64,000 nt of DNA, taken from Salinirussus salinus. GTDB taxonomy: Archaea > Halobacteriota > Halobacteria > Halobacteriales > Haloarculaceae. The translations under genes and the position numbers were made by a program. The notes under the pieces are model-generated. The model saw nothing but the letters and a program-made list of their open reading frames with translations. It searched no databases and had not been told where the DNA came from. This document shows positions 42,966 through 52,246 of the stretch, one piece after another. Numbering within the stretch: the first letter of the stretch is position 1; each line of letters begins with the position of its first letter. Location of the stretch: assembly GCF_009831455.1 (NCBI RefSeq), contig NZ_WOWO01000002.1:558001-622000 (forward strand), given 5' to 3'.

Positions 42966-43712
42966 ATGACCGAGCAGGACGCGGCCGACGGCGACTCCCC
43001 TGGCGACCCCGGTGCCAGCGGGGCCGACGGGAGGGAGGCTGCCGACGGGACGGAGGTCGGGGCCGACGACGCCGGACCGGACGCCGACGTCAGCGGGGAA
43101 GCAGGGGATCTCGAGGAGATCGTCGACGGGACCGGCGGGAGCTGGGAAACGCTCGAAGATGTCGCCGGAAGCGTCGAGCCCGACGCCGAACTGGTCGAGC
43201 GAGTCGAGGAGCGCGACCCCGAGGACCTGGCCGCCGAGGTCGCCGGGCTCCGGGACGCCGTCTCGGAGCTGGAGGCCCAGCTCGAGGAGCGCGAGGCGCA
43301 ACTCGAGGACCTCGAGTCCCGGCTCGCGCGGAAGCAGGCGGACTTCCAGAACTACAAGAAACGCCAGGAACAGAAGATGGAGGACGTCCGGGCCCGCGCG
43401 ACCGAGGACCTCGTGACGCGGCTGCTGGACGTGCGGGACAACCTCGCCCGGGCACTGGAGCAGGACGAGGACGCCGACATCCGCGGCGGGGTCGAGTCCA
43501 CGCTCCAGCAGTTCGACGAGGAACTCGACCGGGAGGACGTCGCGGTCATCGAGCCCGAACCCGGCGAGGAGACGGACCCGACCCGCCACGAGGTATTGAT
43601 GCGCGTCGACTCCGACCAGCCCGAGGGGACCATCGAGGACCTCCACCGCCCCGGTTACGAGATGGGCGGGAAGGTACTCCGGCCTGCCCAGGTCACCGTC
43701 AGCGACGGATAA
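42966..43712 (+). CDS. grpE: Nucleotide exchange factor GrpE, 248 aa
   Basis: GrpE releases ADP from DnaK. The long coiled coil runs at about residues 75-135 (DLAAEVAGLRDAVSELEAQL), followed by YKKRQEQKMEDVRARATEDL, the family signature, and the beta domain VGKVLRPAQVTVSD-like end (YEMGGKVLRPAQVTV). The very acidic N-terminal extension of about 60 residues is usual in haloarchaea. It precedes dnaK on the same strand by about 190 bases. Confidence 0.92.
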   Translation: MTEQDAADGDSPGDPGASGADGREAADGTEVGADDAGPDADVSGEAGDLEEIVDGTGGSWETLEDVAGSVEPDAELVERVEERDPEDLAAEVAGLRDAVSELEAQLEEREAQLEDLESRLARKQADFQNYKKRQEQKMEDVRARATEDLVTRLLDVRDNLARALEQDEDADIRGGVESTLQQFDEELDREDVAVIEPEPGEETDPTRHEVLMRVDSDQPEGTIEDLHRPGYEMGGKVLRPAQVTVSDG

Positions 43713-43759
43713 CCGGAGCCCATGGAGCCCCGATGGCCGGCGGTAACCGCCGCCGGTGA

Positions 43760-43785
43760 GCGGTCGATTTGCGGTCGATTTATAC
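43760..43785 (+). promoter_or_regulatory. Tandem repeat and TATA-like box upstream of dnaK
   Basis: GCGGTCGATTT occurs twice in direct tandem (43760-43770 and 43771-43781), and the second copy runs into ATTTATACG, a TATA-like box. A second possible box (ACTTTTAACC, 43871-43880) lies about 31 bases before ATG 43907. The repeats could be a heat-shock regulatory site. Confidence 0.5.
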
Positions 43786-43906
43786 GGTCGGGTCGACGGA
43801 ACCGAGCCCGGATCGAAAAATCGGGGACGGCGCCCGGAGTCGGACGAACCGCTGACGGGCCGTTCTAGCAACTTTTAACCGCCACAACCGGGTACATGTG
43901 AGCAAG

Positions 43907-45862
43907 ATGGCGAGCAACAAGATTCTCGGGATCGACCTCGGGACCACGAACAGCGCGTTCGCGGTCATGGAGGGCGGTGACCCGGAGATCATCGTCAACA
44001 GCGAGGGCGAGCGCACGACCCCCTCGGTGGTGGCCTTCGACGACGGCGAACAGCTCGTAGGCAAGCCCGCGAAGAACCAGGCCGTCCAGAACCCCGACAA
44101 CACCGTCGAGTCCATCAAGCGACACATGGGCGAGGACGGCTACACCGTCGAGATCGAGGGCGAGGAGTACACCCCCGAGCAGGTCTCGGCGATGATCCTC
44201 CAGAAGATCAAACGCGACGCCGAGGAGTATCTCGGCGACGACGTCGAGAAGGCCGTCATCACGGTCCCCGCGTACTTCTCGGACCGCCAGCGCCAGGCGA
44301 CCAAGGACGCCGGCGAGATCGCCGGCTTCGAGGTCGAGCGGATCATCAACGAGCCCACTGCGGCCGCGATGGCCTACGGGCTCGACGACGAGTCCGACCA
44401 GACCGTCCTCGTCTACGACCTCGGCGGGGGGACCTTCGACGTCTCCATTCTCGACCTCGGCGGCGGCGTCTACGAGGTCGTCGCCACCAACGGCGACAAC
44501 GGCCTCGGCGGCGACGACTGGGACCACGCCATCATCGACTACCTCGCGGAGGACTTCTACGACGAGCACGGCATCGACCTCCGGGAGGACCGTCAGGCCC
44601 TCCAGCGGCTGACCGAGGCCGCCGAGGAGGCGAAAATCGAGCTCTCGAACCGCAAGGAGACCACCATCACCCTCCCGTTCATCGCCGCCGACGACGACGG
44701 CCCGAAGGACCTGGAGGTCTCGCTGACCCGCGCGAAGTTCGAGTCGCTGACCGGGGACCTCGTCGAGCGGACGGTCGGCCCGACCGAGCAGGCGCTTTCC
44801 GACGCCGGCTACGACAAGGGCGACATCGACGAGGTCATCCTCGTCGGCGGGTCGACCCGGATGCCGATGATCCAAGAGCGCGTCGAGGACCTGACCGGCC
44901 AGGAGCCGAAGAAGAACGTCAACCCCGACGAGGCGGTCGCGCTCGGCGCGGCCATCCAGGGTGGCGTCCTCTCCGGCGACGTCGACGACATCGTCCTCGT
45001 GGACGTCACGCCGCTGTCGCTGGGCGTGGAGGTCAAGGGTGGGCTCTTCGAGCGGCTGATCGAGAAGAACACGACCATTCCCACGGAGGAGTCGAAGATC
45101 TTCACCACCGCCCAGGACAACCAGACCCAGGTCCAGATCCGCGTCTTCCAGGGCGAACGCGAGATCGCAGAGGAGAACGAACTCCTCGGGGAGTTCGCGC
45201 TGACCGGCATCCCGCCGGCGCCCGCGGGCACCCCCCAGATCGAGGTCAGCTTCTCGCTGGACGAGAACGGCATCGTCAACGTCACCGCCGAGGACAAGGG
45301 GTCGGGCAACGAGGAGAACATCACTATCGAGGGCGGCGCCGGCCTCTCGGACGAGCAGATCGAGCAGATGCAGGAGGAGGCCGAGCAACACGCCGAGGAG
45401 GACGAGCGCCGCCGCGAGCGCATCGAGGCCCGCAACGAGGCCGAGTCGACCATCCAGCGCGCCGAGACCCTGCTCGAGGAGAACGAGGAGGCCGTCGACG
45501 ACGACCTCGAGGCCGACATCCGCGACGCCATCGAGGAGGTCGAGGAGGTCCTCGAGGACGAGGACGCCGACAAGGAGCGCATCGAGTCCGCCACCGAGTA
45601 TCTCGCCGAGGAACTCCAGGAGATCGGCAAGCAAATGTACCAGGAGCAGGCCGCCGGGGCCGCGGGCGGTGCGGGTGCCGGCGGGGCGGGTGCCGCCGGC
45701 GCCGGACCTGGTGCGGGTGCCGGTCCCGGTGCTGGAACCGGGCCGGGCGCAGGTGCAGCCGGCGCGGGCGCCGGGCCGGCGGGTGACGGCGAGGAGTACG
45801 TCGACGCCGACTTCGAGGACATCGACGACGAGGACGAAGACGAAGAGGAGTCGTCCGCCTGA
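43907..45862 (+). CDS. dnaK: Chaperone DnaK (Hsp70), 651 aa
   Basis: ATP-driven chaperone that binds unfolded proteins. The ATPase domain starts [13 protein letters not shown], with [19 protein letters not shown] and [14 protein letters not shown]; the linker and substrate-binding domain follow ([26 protein letters not shown]). The C-terminus has a helical lid and a Gly/Ala/Pro-rich linker ending in an acidic tail. ATG 43907 ([11 protein letters not shown]) is favoured over GTG 43898. Length is typical of haloarchaeal DnaK. Confidence 0.97.
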   Translation: MASNKILGIDLGTTNSAFAVMEGGDPEIIVNSEGERTTPSVVAFDDGEQLVGKPAKNQAVQNPDNTVESIKRHMGEDGYTVEIEGEEYTPEQVSAMILQKIKRDAEEYLGDDVEKAVITVPAYFSDRQRQATKDAGEIAGFEVERIINEPTAAAMAYGLDDESDQTVLVYDLGGGTFDVSILDLGGGVYEVVATNGDNGLGGDDWDHAIIDYLAEDFYDEHGIDLREDRQALQRLTEAAEEAKIELSNRKETTITLPFIAADDDGPKDLEVSLTRAKFESLTGDLVERTVGPTEQALSDAGYDKGDIDEVILVGGSTRMPMIQERVEDLTGQEPKKNVNPDEAVALGAAIQGGVLSGDVDDIVLVDVTPLSLGVEVKGGLFERLIEKNTTIPTEESKIFTTAQDNQTQVQIRVFQGEREIAEENELLGEFALTGIPPAPAGTPQIEVSFSLDENGIVNVTAEDKGSGNEENITIEGGAGLSDEQIEQMQEEAEQHAEEDERRRERIEARNEAESTIQRAETLLEENEEAVDDDLEADIRDAIEEVEEVLEDEDADKERIESATEYLAEELQEIGKQMYQEQAAGAAGGAGAGGAGAAGAGPGAGAGPGAGTGPGAGAAGAGAGPAGDGEEYVDADFEDIDDEDEDEEESSA

Positions 45863-45966
45863 GCCCGTCGGGCATCGTCCGAGGGCGTCGGCGAGGACGA
45901 CGAAACGAGGAGGTGTCGGACCCCAGTGGCCAGTGATCGAGGTGGCGCCATCGTCACCCCCCGGCC

Positions 45967-46011
45967 AGGCTGGCGGTCCGGGCCGTCTTTCGCCAGCCTA
46001 GCCCCGTTTTT
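45967..46011 (+). terminator. Hairpin followed by T-run downstream of dnaK
   Basis: AGGCTGGCG at 45967-45975 pairs with CGCCAGCCT at 45991-45999 around a 15-base loop, followed by AGCCCCG and five T (46007-46011). It lies about 105 bases after the dnaK stop and is the best candidate for the operon's terminator. Confidence 0.55.
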
Positions 46012-46129
46012 CACCGGCCCGGACCCCGTGTTCCCCAGTTCCTGCGCAGGAATCGGGTGCTCTGGCCCCGTCTCTCACCCGGGCGCGTGTGACTCATCGA
46101 CCTCGCTGGGGAGAATCGGCTCGACCAAA

Positions 46130-46138
46130 CGGTTAACG
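46130..46138 (+). promoter_or_regulatory. TATA-like promoter of the aldehyde dehydrogenase gene
   Basis: CGGTTAACG at 46130-46138 is centred about 27 bases before ATG 46161. Confidence 0.5.
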
Positions 46139-46160
46139 CGTGTGAGCGGTTATGTAAGGC

Positions 46161-47762
46161 ATGGCAACAGGATCTGAGACGGCGGACGACGCGGCAGGCG
46201 AGGGACACGCCATCGTCACGCGGAATCCGGCGACGCTCGAGGTCAACGACGAGATCCCGGAAGCGGACGCAGAGACGGTCGAGGCGGCCGTCGCCGACGC
46301 CGCCGCGGCACAGTCTGCGTGGGAACGGAGAGACATCGAAGAGCGACTCGCCGTCCTGGAGCAGTTCCGCGACCTCCTGCTGGAGCGCAAGACGGAGGTG
46401 GCGGAGACGGCCACTGCCGAGGTCGGCAAACCGGCCGGGGAGGCAGTCGGAACCGAGGTCGCGCCAGCGCTCAACGCCGTGCAGTTCCTCTCGGAGCAGG
46501 GAGCCGGCCTTCTCGAAGAGGAGGTCCAGCTGGGGGCGCTGGAGTCGGTCGGCGACAGCACGGTCTACCGGGAGCCCGTGGGAGTGGTCGGGATGATCAC
46601 GCCCTGGAACTACCCCTTCGGGATCCCCGCCTCGGAGGTCGTACCGACGCTGTTTGCCGGTAATGCTGTCGTGCTCAAGCCTGCCGAGGAGACGACGCTG
46701 ACGGCGTTCCTGCTCCGAGACCTGCTCGAGGAGGCAGGGTTGCCGGCGGACCTCCTGCAGGTGGTTCCGGGCCGCGGCGAGGTGACGGGTCAGGCTCTCG
46801 CCGAGTCCGGCGTGGACCACCTCTCATTCACCGGGAGCACCGAGGTCGGCAATCACCTCCGGGAGGTCACCGCGGGGACCGACACGACAGTCTGCCTGGA
46901 GTGTGGCGGCAGCGACCCGGCCATCGTCATGCCCGACGCGGACCTCGACCTGGCGGCGGACGGCATCCTCTGGGCCCGCTTCGCGAACGCGGGGCAGTCC
47001 TGTGCGGCCGTCAAGCGCGTGTACGCCCACGGGGCCATCGAGCCCCGCCTCAGGCGGATGCTCGTCGAGCGCGTCGAGAGCCTCCGCGTCGGCGCAAGCG
47101 GGGATGAGGGCGTCGTCGAGGTGGGGCCGCTGATCAGCGCCGAGGCCGTCGAGAAGCTCCACTCCCAGGTCGAGCGCTCCGTCGAGATGGGCGCGGAGGT
47201 GCTGACCGGCGGCGAACCGCTGGACCGGGAGGGCCACTTCTACGCGCCGACGGTGCTGACGGGCGTGACCGACGACATGCCGGTCGTGCGCGAGGAGACG
47301 TTCGGGCCGGTCCTCCCGGTCATGTCCTACATGGACATCGACGACGCCGTCGAGCGGGCCAACGACACCGCCTACGGCCTGACCGGCAGCGTCTGGACCA
47401 CCGACGTCGAGCGTGGCGAGGCGGTCGCCCGCCGGATCGAAGCGGGGACCGTGACGGTCAACGACCACCTCTACACGTTCGGCCTGCACGCGACGCCCTG
47501 GGGCGGTTACAAGGACACCGGCGGTGACTTCTCCCATGGCCGCTGGGGGATCGAGTCCGTCACCCGGGCGAAACACGTCCACGTCGCCGAAGGTGAGACG
47601 GGCCTGCGGACGGGTCGGTTCCGGGACCTCTGGTGGTTCCCCTACGACGAGAACACCCCCGAAGTGCTCGGGAAGGCGATGGAGGTCATGTACGGGTCGG
47701 GCGTGGCGGGCAGGCTCCGTAACGCGCCGTCCGTGCTGAAGGCCATGCTGGGGGAGCGGTAG
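46161..47762 (+). CDS. NAD(P)-dependent aldehyde dehydrogenase, 533 aa
   Basis: The fold is ALDH: catalytic Cys in GQSCAAVKRVYAHG, catalytic Glu in CLECGGSDPAIV, and cofactor-binding FTGSTEVGNHL. The N-terminal half has VGVVGMITPWNYPFGIPA. It is slightly longer than average (about 500). The substrate cannot be told; succinate semialdehyde and other aldehydes are possible. It sits between dnaK and dnaJ with its own promoter. Confidence 0.9.
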   Translation: MATGSETADDAAGEGHAIVTRNPATLEVNDEIPEADAETVEAAVADAAAAQSAWERRDIEERLAVLEQFRDLLLERKTEVAETATAEVGKPAGEAVGTEVAPALNAVQFLSEQGAGLLEEEVQLGALESVGDSTVYREPVGVVGMITPWNYPFGIPASEVVPTLFAGNAVVLKPAEETTLTAFLLRDLLEEAGLPADLLQVVPGRGEVTGQALAESGVDHLSFTGSTEVGNHLREVTAGTDTTVCLECGGSDPAIVMPDADLDLAADGILWARFANAGQSCAAVKRVYAHGAIEPRLRRMLVERVESLRVGASGDEGVVEVGPLISAEAVEKLHSQVERSVEMGAEVLTGGEPLDREGHFYAPTVLTGVTDDMPVVREETFGPVLPVMSYMDIDDAVERANDTAYGLTGSVWTTDVERGEAVARRIEAGTVTVNDHLYTFGLHATPWGGYKDTGGDFSHGRWGIESVTRAKHVHVAEGETGLRTGRFRDLWWFPYDENTPEVLGKAMEVMYGSGVAGRLRNAPSVLKAMLGER

Positions 47763-47852
47763 GGCCGAGCCGCCGGGGTCCAGCTCCGACGGCACCGCAG
47801 GCAGCCAACCCGGACGGTTTTAGTGTTGGAGCCGGCTACACCGGAGTAACTG

Positions 47853-49007
47853 ATGACGGAGGACTTCTACGACATCCTCGGCGTCTCGCGGGACGCCTCC
47901 GAGGAGGAGATCAACGAGGCCTACCGCGAGAAGGTCCGGGAGTACCACCCGGACGTCAGCGACGACCCGGACGCCGAGGAGAAGTTCAAGAAGGCAAAGA
48001 CCGCCAAGGAAGTCCTCACCGACGAGGAGCAACGCCAGATGTACGACCGGATGGGTCACGAACAGTTCATCGAGGCCCAGAAGCGGGGCGCGACGGACAC
48101 CGACGGCCGCGGAGCCCGCGGCGGGATGGGCGGCGACCCCTTCGGCGGTGGCGGCCCCTTCGGCGACATGGAGGACATCTTCGAGCAGTTCTTCGGCGGG
48201 GGTGGCGGCCGGGGCCGCGACCGGCCGCGCCAGGGCCAGGACCTCCGTACGGGGCTGGAGGTCGACCTCGAAGAGGCCTACGAGGGCGTCGAGAAGGAAC
48301 TCACCGTGCGCCGGCCCGAGCGGTGTCCGGAGTGTGAGGGGACCGGCCACCCGCCGGGGACCGACTCCCACACCTGTCCGGAGTGTAACGGCCGGGGCCA
48401 GACCACGCAGGTCCAGCAGACCCCGCTGGGGCGGATGCAACAGACCACGACCTGCCGGCGCTGCGAGGGCGAGGGGACCATCTACGAGGAGACCTGTTCG
48501 ACCTGCGGCGGGGACGGTATCGTCCGCGAGGAGGCGACGCTGACCGTCGAGATCCCGGCGGGGATCTCCTCGGGGCAGACCCTCCGGATGAGCGGCGAGG
48601 GCGCTCCCGGCGAGCAGGGGGCGCGCAACGGCGACCTGCTGGTGGAGGTGGAGGTCGCGGACCACCCCGACTTCGACCGCGAGGGCGACGACCTCTACAC
48701 CCGCGAGCCGGTCTCGTTCCCGCAGGCGGTCTTCGGCGACACCATCCAGGTGGAGACGCTCGACGGGGCCGTCGAGCTGGAGGTGCCCGCCGGGACCCAG
48801 AGCGGCGAGCGATTCAGGCTCCGCAACAAGGGGATGCCCCGCCTCCAGCGCCGCGGGCAGGGGGACCTGTTCGTCGACGTCCAGGTGGTCACGCCGGAGT
48901 CGCTCAACGAGGAACAGCGGGAAGCCCTGGAGCGGTTCGCGGAGGCCGGCGGCGAAGAGATCGAGGTCGAGCAGGGCTTCTTCGAGAAGATACGGGACAC
49001 CTTCTGA
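47853..49007 (+). CDS. dnaJ: Chaperone DnaJ (Hsp40), 384 aa
   Basis: Co-chaperone that stimulates DnaK ATPase. The J domain has EYHPDVSDD with the HPD tripeptide. A Gly/Phe-rich linker (GGDPFGGGGPFGDMEDIFEQ) is followed by the four CXXCXGXG zinc repeats: CPECEGTG, CPECNGRG, CRRCEGEG and CSTCGGDG. The C-terminal substrate-binding domains are complete (VETLDGAVELEVPAG). Full-length type I DnaJ. Confidence 0.96.
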   Translation: MTEDFYDILGVSRDASEEEINEAYREKVREYHPDVSDDPDAEEKFKKAKTAKEVLTDEEQRQMYDRMGHEQFIEAQKRGATDTDGRGARGGMGGDPFGGGGPFGDMEDIFEQFFGGGGGRGRDRPRQGQDLRTGLEVDLEEAYEGVEKELTVRRPERCPECEGTGHPPGTDSHTCPECNGRGQTTQVQQTPLGRMQQTTTCRRCEGEGTIYEETCSTCGGDGIVREEATLTVEIPAGISSGQTLRMSGEGAPGEQGARNGDLLVEVEVADHPDFDREGDDLYTREPVSFPQAVFGDTIQVETLDGAVELEVPAGTQSGERFRLRNKGMPRLQRRGQGDLFVDVQVVTPESLNEEQREALERFAEAGGEEIEVEQGFFEKIRDTF

Positions 49008-49033
49008 GCCGACTCTCCGTGGCCCCGCCGACT

Positions 49034-49414
49034 CTACACGGGCCGCCGGCGCAGGTAGCCGACGACCAGCGCCGGGCCGACGTAGCTGACCACGAACGCG
49101 ACGACCGCCGCCGGGAACTGCCCCGCGACCGAAAGGGTGGCGACGTAGACGCCGACGAACAGTACGCCGACGACCGCACAGGCGCCCAGGGTCAGCGCGA
49201 CTGCCCCGGCCAGGTCGTCTGGGCCGACGCCGTCCAGGGCCGTCGGGACGCCGACCCCGAGCGCGAGCAACAGGAGGAAGTCCGCCTGCTCGGCCCGGAA
49301 GGCCGTGTGAAACAGGTAGGCGGCGGGGAGCGCGACGACGACGGCCGCAAGGATCCCAGCGTTGCGCGGCGTGAGCCAGCGCTCGCGGAGCGACGAGAGG
49401 CGTGTGGAGGGCAT
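49034..49414 (-). CDS. Four-helix membrane protein, 126 aa
   Basis: From ATG 49414 (MPSTRLSSLRERWLTPRN) the protein has four hydrophobic segments at about residues 18-37, 46-62, 68-90 and 95-118, and ends in GYLRRRPV. No family is recognised. It is divergent from the AMP-binding-like gene at 49498, with 83 bases between them. Confidence 0.65.
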   Translation of the reverse strand: MPSTRLSSLRERWLTPRNAGILAAVVVALPAAYLFHTAFRAEQADFLLLLALGVGVPTALDGVGPDDLAGAVALTLGACAVVGVLFVGVYVATLSVAGQFPAAVVAFVVSYVGPALVVGYLRRRPV

Positions 49415-49497
49415 ACTCGCAACTGAGCGCGCCCCGACAAAAATACCCCGCGGTGGCCACGCGACGGGCTTTTCGCCGCGGGGCCGAAGGGGTCGGT

Positions 49498-50265
49498 ATG
49501 GAGACAGTCGCCGACCTAGTCGCGGCCGGCAGGGACCGCGACGGCGTCGTCCTCTCGGTCCCCGGCCGCACGACGGACTACCGCTACGACGACTTCTGTA
49601 CGAGCGTCTGGAAGAGCGGGAACCTCCTGCGCCACTACGGCCTGCGGGCAGGCGCAGCGGCGACGGTCGCCGTGGGGCCGAAAGAGCCCGACACCGGCCC
49701 CGGGGAGACGCTGGGCCGGTTCGACAGCGCCGACCCCCTGCTGGGTGTTCTCGGGGCGGCACAGCTCGGCGCGACTGTCGACCTCGACCCCTCGCCCGGC
49801 GCGGCGGTCGAGGGGCGGGTGTTCGTCCTCCCCGCCGCGTGGGTCGACGGGTACGAGGCGGCACCGGGAACCTCGGTCGTGGCCTACGGCGGCCCGCCGG
49901 AGGAGTCGGGCGTGGTCCACTTCGAGCGCGAGCGCTGGAGCGAGAACCCGATGCAGCCACCGGACCCGCCCGCCGCGAGCGACGACCTGCTCGCGGGATA
50001 CACCCACGGCGACCTCGTCGGCGCTGCCGGCCGGGTGGTAGAGGAGCACGGGCTCGGCGAAGGAGACCGGGTCGCGCTCGCGGCCCCGCTCGCGGGGTCG
50101 GGCGCGCCTGCCGCGGGTGCGCTCGCGGCCGGCGTGCTCGCGCCGATGCGCGCGGGCGCGGCCGCGGTCGCCACCGGTCCCGCCGTCGGGGTCGGCGCCG
50201 ACGAAGTGGACGCGTCGCTGGTCGTCGGTGCGGGCGGGGATATCGACCCGAGTGCCGTCCTGTAG
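49498..50265 (+). CDS. Truncated acyl-CoA-synthetase-like protein, 255 aa
   Basis: ATG 49498 gives METVADLVAAGRDRDGV, then the segment TTDYRYDDFCTSVWKSGNLLRHYG, the start of the ANL (acyl-adenylating) N-terminal domain, and a later GEGDRVALAAPLAGSGAPAAG segment. The usual AMP-binding TSGTTGxPK loop and the C-terminal domain are missing, so it is unlikely to catalyse adenylation. Similar short proteins occur in haloarchaea. Its stop directly abuts the stop of the convergent gene at 50266. Confidence 0.7.
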   Translation: METVADLVAAGRDRDGVVLSVPGRTTDYRYDDFCTSVWKSGNLLRHYGLRAGAAATVAVGPKEPDTGPGETLGRFDSADPLLGVLGAAQLGATVDLDPSPGAAVEGRVFVLPAAWVDGYEAAPGTSVVAYGGPPEESGVVHFERERWSENPMQPPDPPAASDDLLAGYTHGDLVGAAGRVVEEHGLGEGDRVALAAPLAGSGAPAAGALAAGVLAPMRAGAAAVATGPAVGVGADEVDASLVVGAGGDIDPSAVL

Positions 50266-50457
50266 TTACCGCGCCGTCCGGAACTCGCCGTGTTTCATCC
50301 CCAGGAAGAAGGCCACGACCGAGAAGACGACCATCGACGGGAGGACCATCATCATGACGGTGGGCAGCTGCATCGGCGTCATCGCCGGGAGCGCGGCGGT
50401 GGCCACGGCGACAATGACGACGAGCGGGGCGACGGAACGGATGAAGTCGTACTCCAT
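50266..50457 (-). CDS. Small two-helix membrane protein, 63 aa
   Basis: The protein MEYDFIRSVAPLVVIVAVA has two hydrophobic stretches, residues 9-25 and 32-54, with a Met-rich middle, and ends MKHGEFRTAR. Its stop is directly next to the stop of the plus-strand gene. Likely a conserved haloarchaeal membrane protein. Confidence 0.6.
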   Translation of the reverse strand: MEYDFIRSVAPLVVIVAVATAALPAMTPMQLPTVMMMVLPSMVVFSVVAFFLGMKHGEFRTAR

Positions 50458-50501
50458 GGACAGTCACGCTTGGGGCCGCGCACCCAAATACGTTCAGTTG
50501 G

Positions 50502-51248
50502 TCACTCGGGCGTCGGCCGGACGAGGTCGGCCAGCGTGACGACGCCGCCCAGCAGCCATCCCAGCGGGACCGCGATGGCGAACCACAGCAGGACGTAGGC
50601 CACGCCCTCGAGGTCGAACTCGGCGACGAGATAGTCGGTGAGCCCGAACAGGTCCGGCCCCTCCTGGACGAACCAGACCGCCAGCGAGTCCGTCCCCGAC
50701 AGCACGACATCGGCCAGCGCCGTCGAGTAGAGCGCAGCGACGACCGGCGGCAGGAAGATGGCGGTCATGGCGAAGGGGTAGGCCAGAAGCACCGTCGTGA
50801 CCCGACCGCCGAGCCGCCAGAAGCCGTAGGAGAGGCCGGCGGCGACGACGGCGACGGCGCTCGCCGCCAGCACGGCGACGACGCCGCCGGAGACGAAACT
50901 CCCCGGCGCGACAAAGCGGACGAGCGTCGACAGCGCGCCCCACAGGAGGACGAACAGGAGGAGCACCCCGACGAGGCCGAGGCGCTCGGCGGTGACGTTC
51001 ACGCGGCGGCTCTGGAACCGGATGAAGTAGCCCAGCAACACGAGCGGGTAGACCAGTCCTACCACCGGGACGCCGACCGCGCTCCACAGCCGGTAGAAGA
51101 AGGCCTCGGCACCCCCGTCGGGCGTCCACTTGCCCAACACCGTATTCTCCGCCCCGCGCTGGCGGGGGTAGATGAACTCCATCCAGGTTTCGTGGAGACG
51201 GACTAGGTCGATCTTTATCGCGCCGACGAGCCCCTCCTGGGTGGACAT
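50502..51248 (-). CDS. Multi-spanning membrane protein, 248 aa
   Basis: A soluble 55-residue N-terminal part (MSTQEGLVGAIKIDLVRLHETWME) is followed by five or six hydrophobic segments, the last ending WLLGGVVTLADLVRPTPE. It resembles Yip1/YIPF-like haloarchaeal membrane proteins only loosely. It is close to the 63-aa membrane gene on the same strand, so they may be co-transcribed. Confidence 0.65.
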   Translation of the reverse strand: MSTQEGLVGAIKIDLVRLHETWMEFIYPRQRGAENTVLGKWTPDGGAEAFFYRLWSAVGVPVVGLVYPLVLLGYFIRFQSRRVNVTAERLGLVGVLLLFVLLWGALSTLVRFVAPGSFVSGGVVAVLAASAVAVVAAGLSYGFWRLGGRVTTVLLAYPFAMTAIFLPPVVAALYSTALADVVLSGTDSLAVWFVQEGPDLFGLTDYLVAEFDLEGVAYVLLWFAIAVPLGWLLGGVVTLADLVRPTPE

Positions 51249-51344
51249 GTGCGAGCCTAAACGCGGGGGGGAGTATATGTCTTCGTGTCCGCTACGGCCC
51301 GCACCCGGGACGGGAGGTCCCCGGTGACGAGAGGGCAGTCGGCG

Positions 51345-52181
51345 TCATCCCCAGGCTTCGGGGGCGAAGTCGGGGTGGACCTGCCGGTCCCGGCTGTCGA
51401 TGTCGTCGATACGCCCGATTTCGTCGTCGGACAGCGACAGCGAGAGGCTCTCGAGGTTGTCCCTGATGTGTTCGTCGCCCGTGGCCTTCGGGATGGTCGT
51501 GACCCCCTTCTCGCGGAGCCACGCGAGGCTGACCTGGGCGGCGCTGACGCCGTGCTCGTCGGCGACGGCGGTCAGCGTCGGGTCGTCGAACACCTCGCCC
51601 CGTTTCAGCGGGGAGTAGGCCACCAGTTCGAGGCCGGTCTCAGCAGCGTACTCCCGGAGTTCCGTCTGGGGGAGCAGCGGGTGCATCTCGACCTGGTTCG
51701 CGAAGACCGGCGCGTCGAGGTGCTCGCGGGCCGTCTCGACGTGCTCGGGCTCGAAGTTCGAGACGCCGACCCGCTCGATGGTTCCGCTGTCGTACAGCTC
51801 GTCGAACGCCTGCAGCGTCTCCCCGGGGTCGTAGTCGCCGGCCGGCCAGTGGACGTACAGCAGGTCGACGTAGTCGGTGCCCAGGCGGTCGAGGCTGTCC
51901 TCGACGCTCGCGTGGACGTCCTCGGCGGAGAGGTTCGAGGTCCACACCTTCGTGGCGAGGAAGACGTCCTCTCGGTCGACGTCGGCGGCGGCGATCCCCT
52001 CGCCGACGGCGTCCTCGTTGCGGTAGGCCTGTGCGGTGTCGACGTGGCGATAGCCCATCTCCAGGGCGGTACGGACACTCTCGACGCACTGGTCGTGGTC
52101 GTCGTTCTCCCAGGTGCCGAGGCCGAGCATCGGCATCCCGCCGGCCCGTGGCACGCTCTCCGGGGTGATCTCCTGACTCAT
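51345..52181 (-). CDS. Aldo/keto reductase, 278 aa
   Basis: A TIM-barrel NADPH-dependent oxidoreductase. Catalytic residues: Asp and Tyr in GYRHVDTAQAYRNEDAVG, Lys in VFLATKVWTSN, His in DLLYVHWPAGDYDP. The C-terminal cofactor region shows TIPKATGDEHIRDNLE. Start ATG 52181 (MSQEITPESVPRAGGMPMLG). Typical length for the 2,5-diketogluconate reductase-like class. The substrate is unknown. Confidence 0.9.
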   Translation of the reverse strand: MSQEITPESVPRAGGMPMLGLGTWENDDHDQCVESVRTALEMGYRHVDTAQAYRNEDAVGEGIAAADVDREDVFLATKVWTSNLSAEDVHASVEDSLDRLGTDYVDLLYVHWPAGDYDPGETLQAFDELYDSGTIERVGVSNFEPEHVETAREHLDAPVFANQVEMHPLLPQTELREYAAETGLELVAYSPLKRGEVFDDPTLTAVADEHGVSAAQVSLAWLREKGVTTIPKATGDEHIRDNLESLSLSLSDDEIGRIDDIDSRDRQVHPDFAPEAWG

Positions 52182-52246
52182 GCGACGAGAGGTAGGGTCG
52201 CAGGCAGGAAAGCGGTTGCGAAGCAACAGCGAACCGTCGGGCGGTG

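Noticed and set aside
43865-45634. A long open frame (589 codons) on the minus strand opposite dnaK
   Set aside because: It is an antisense shadow of dnaK caused by high GC and codon bias, with a Leu/Val/Asp-rich product and no domain.
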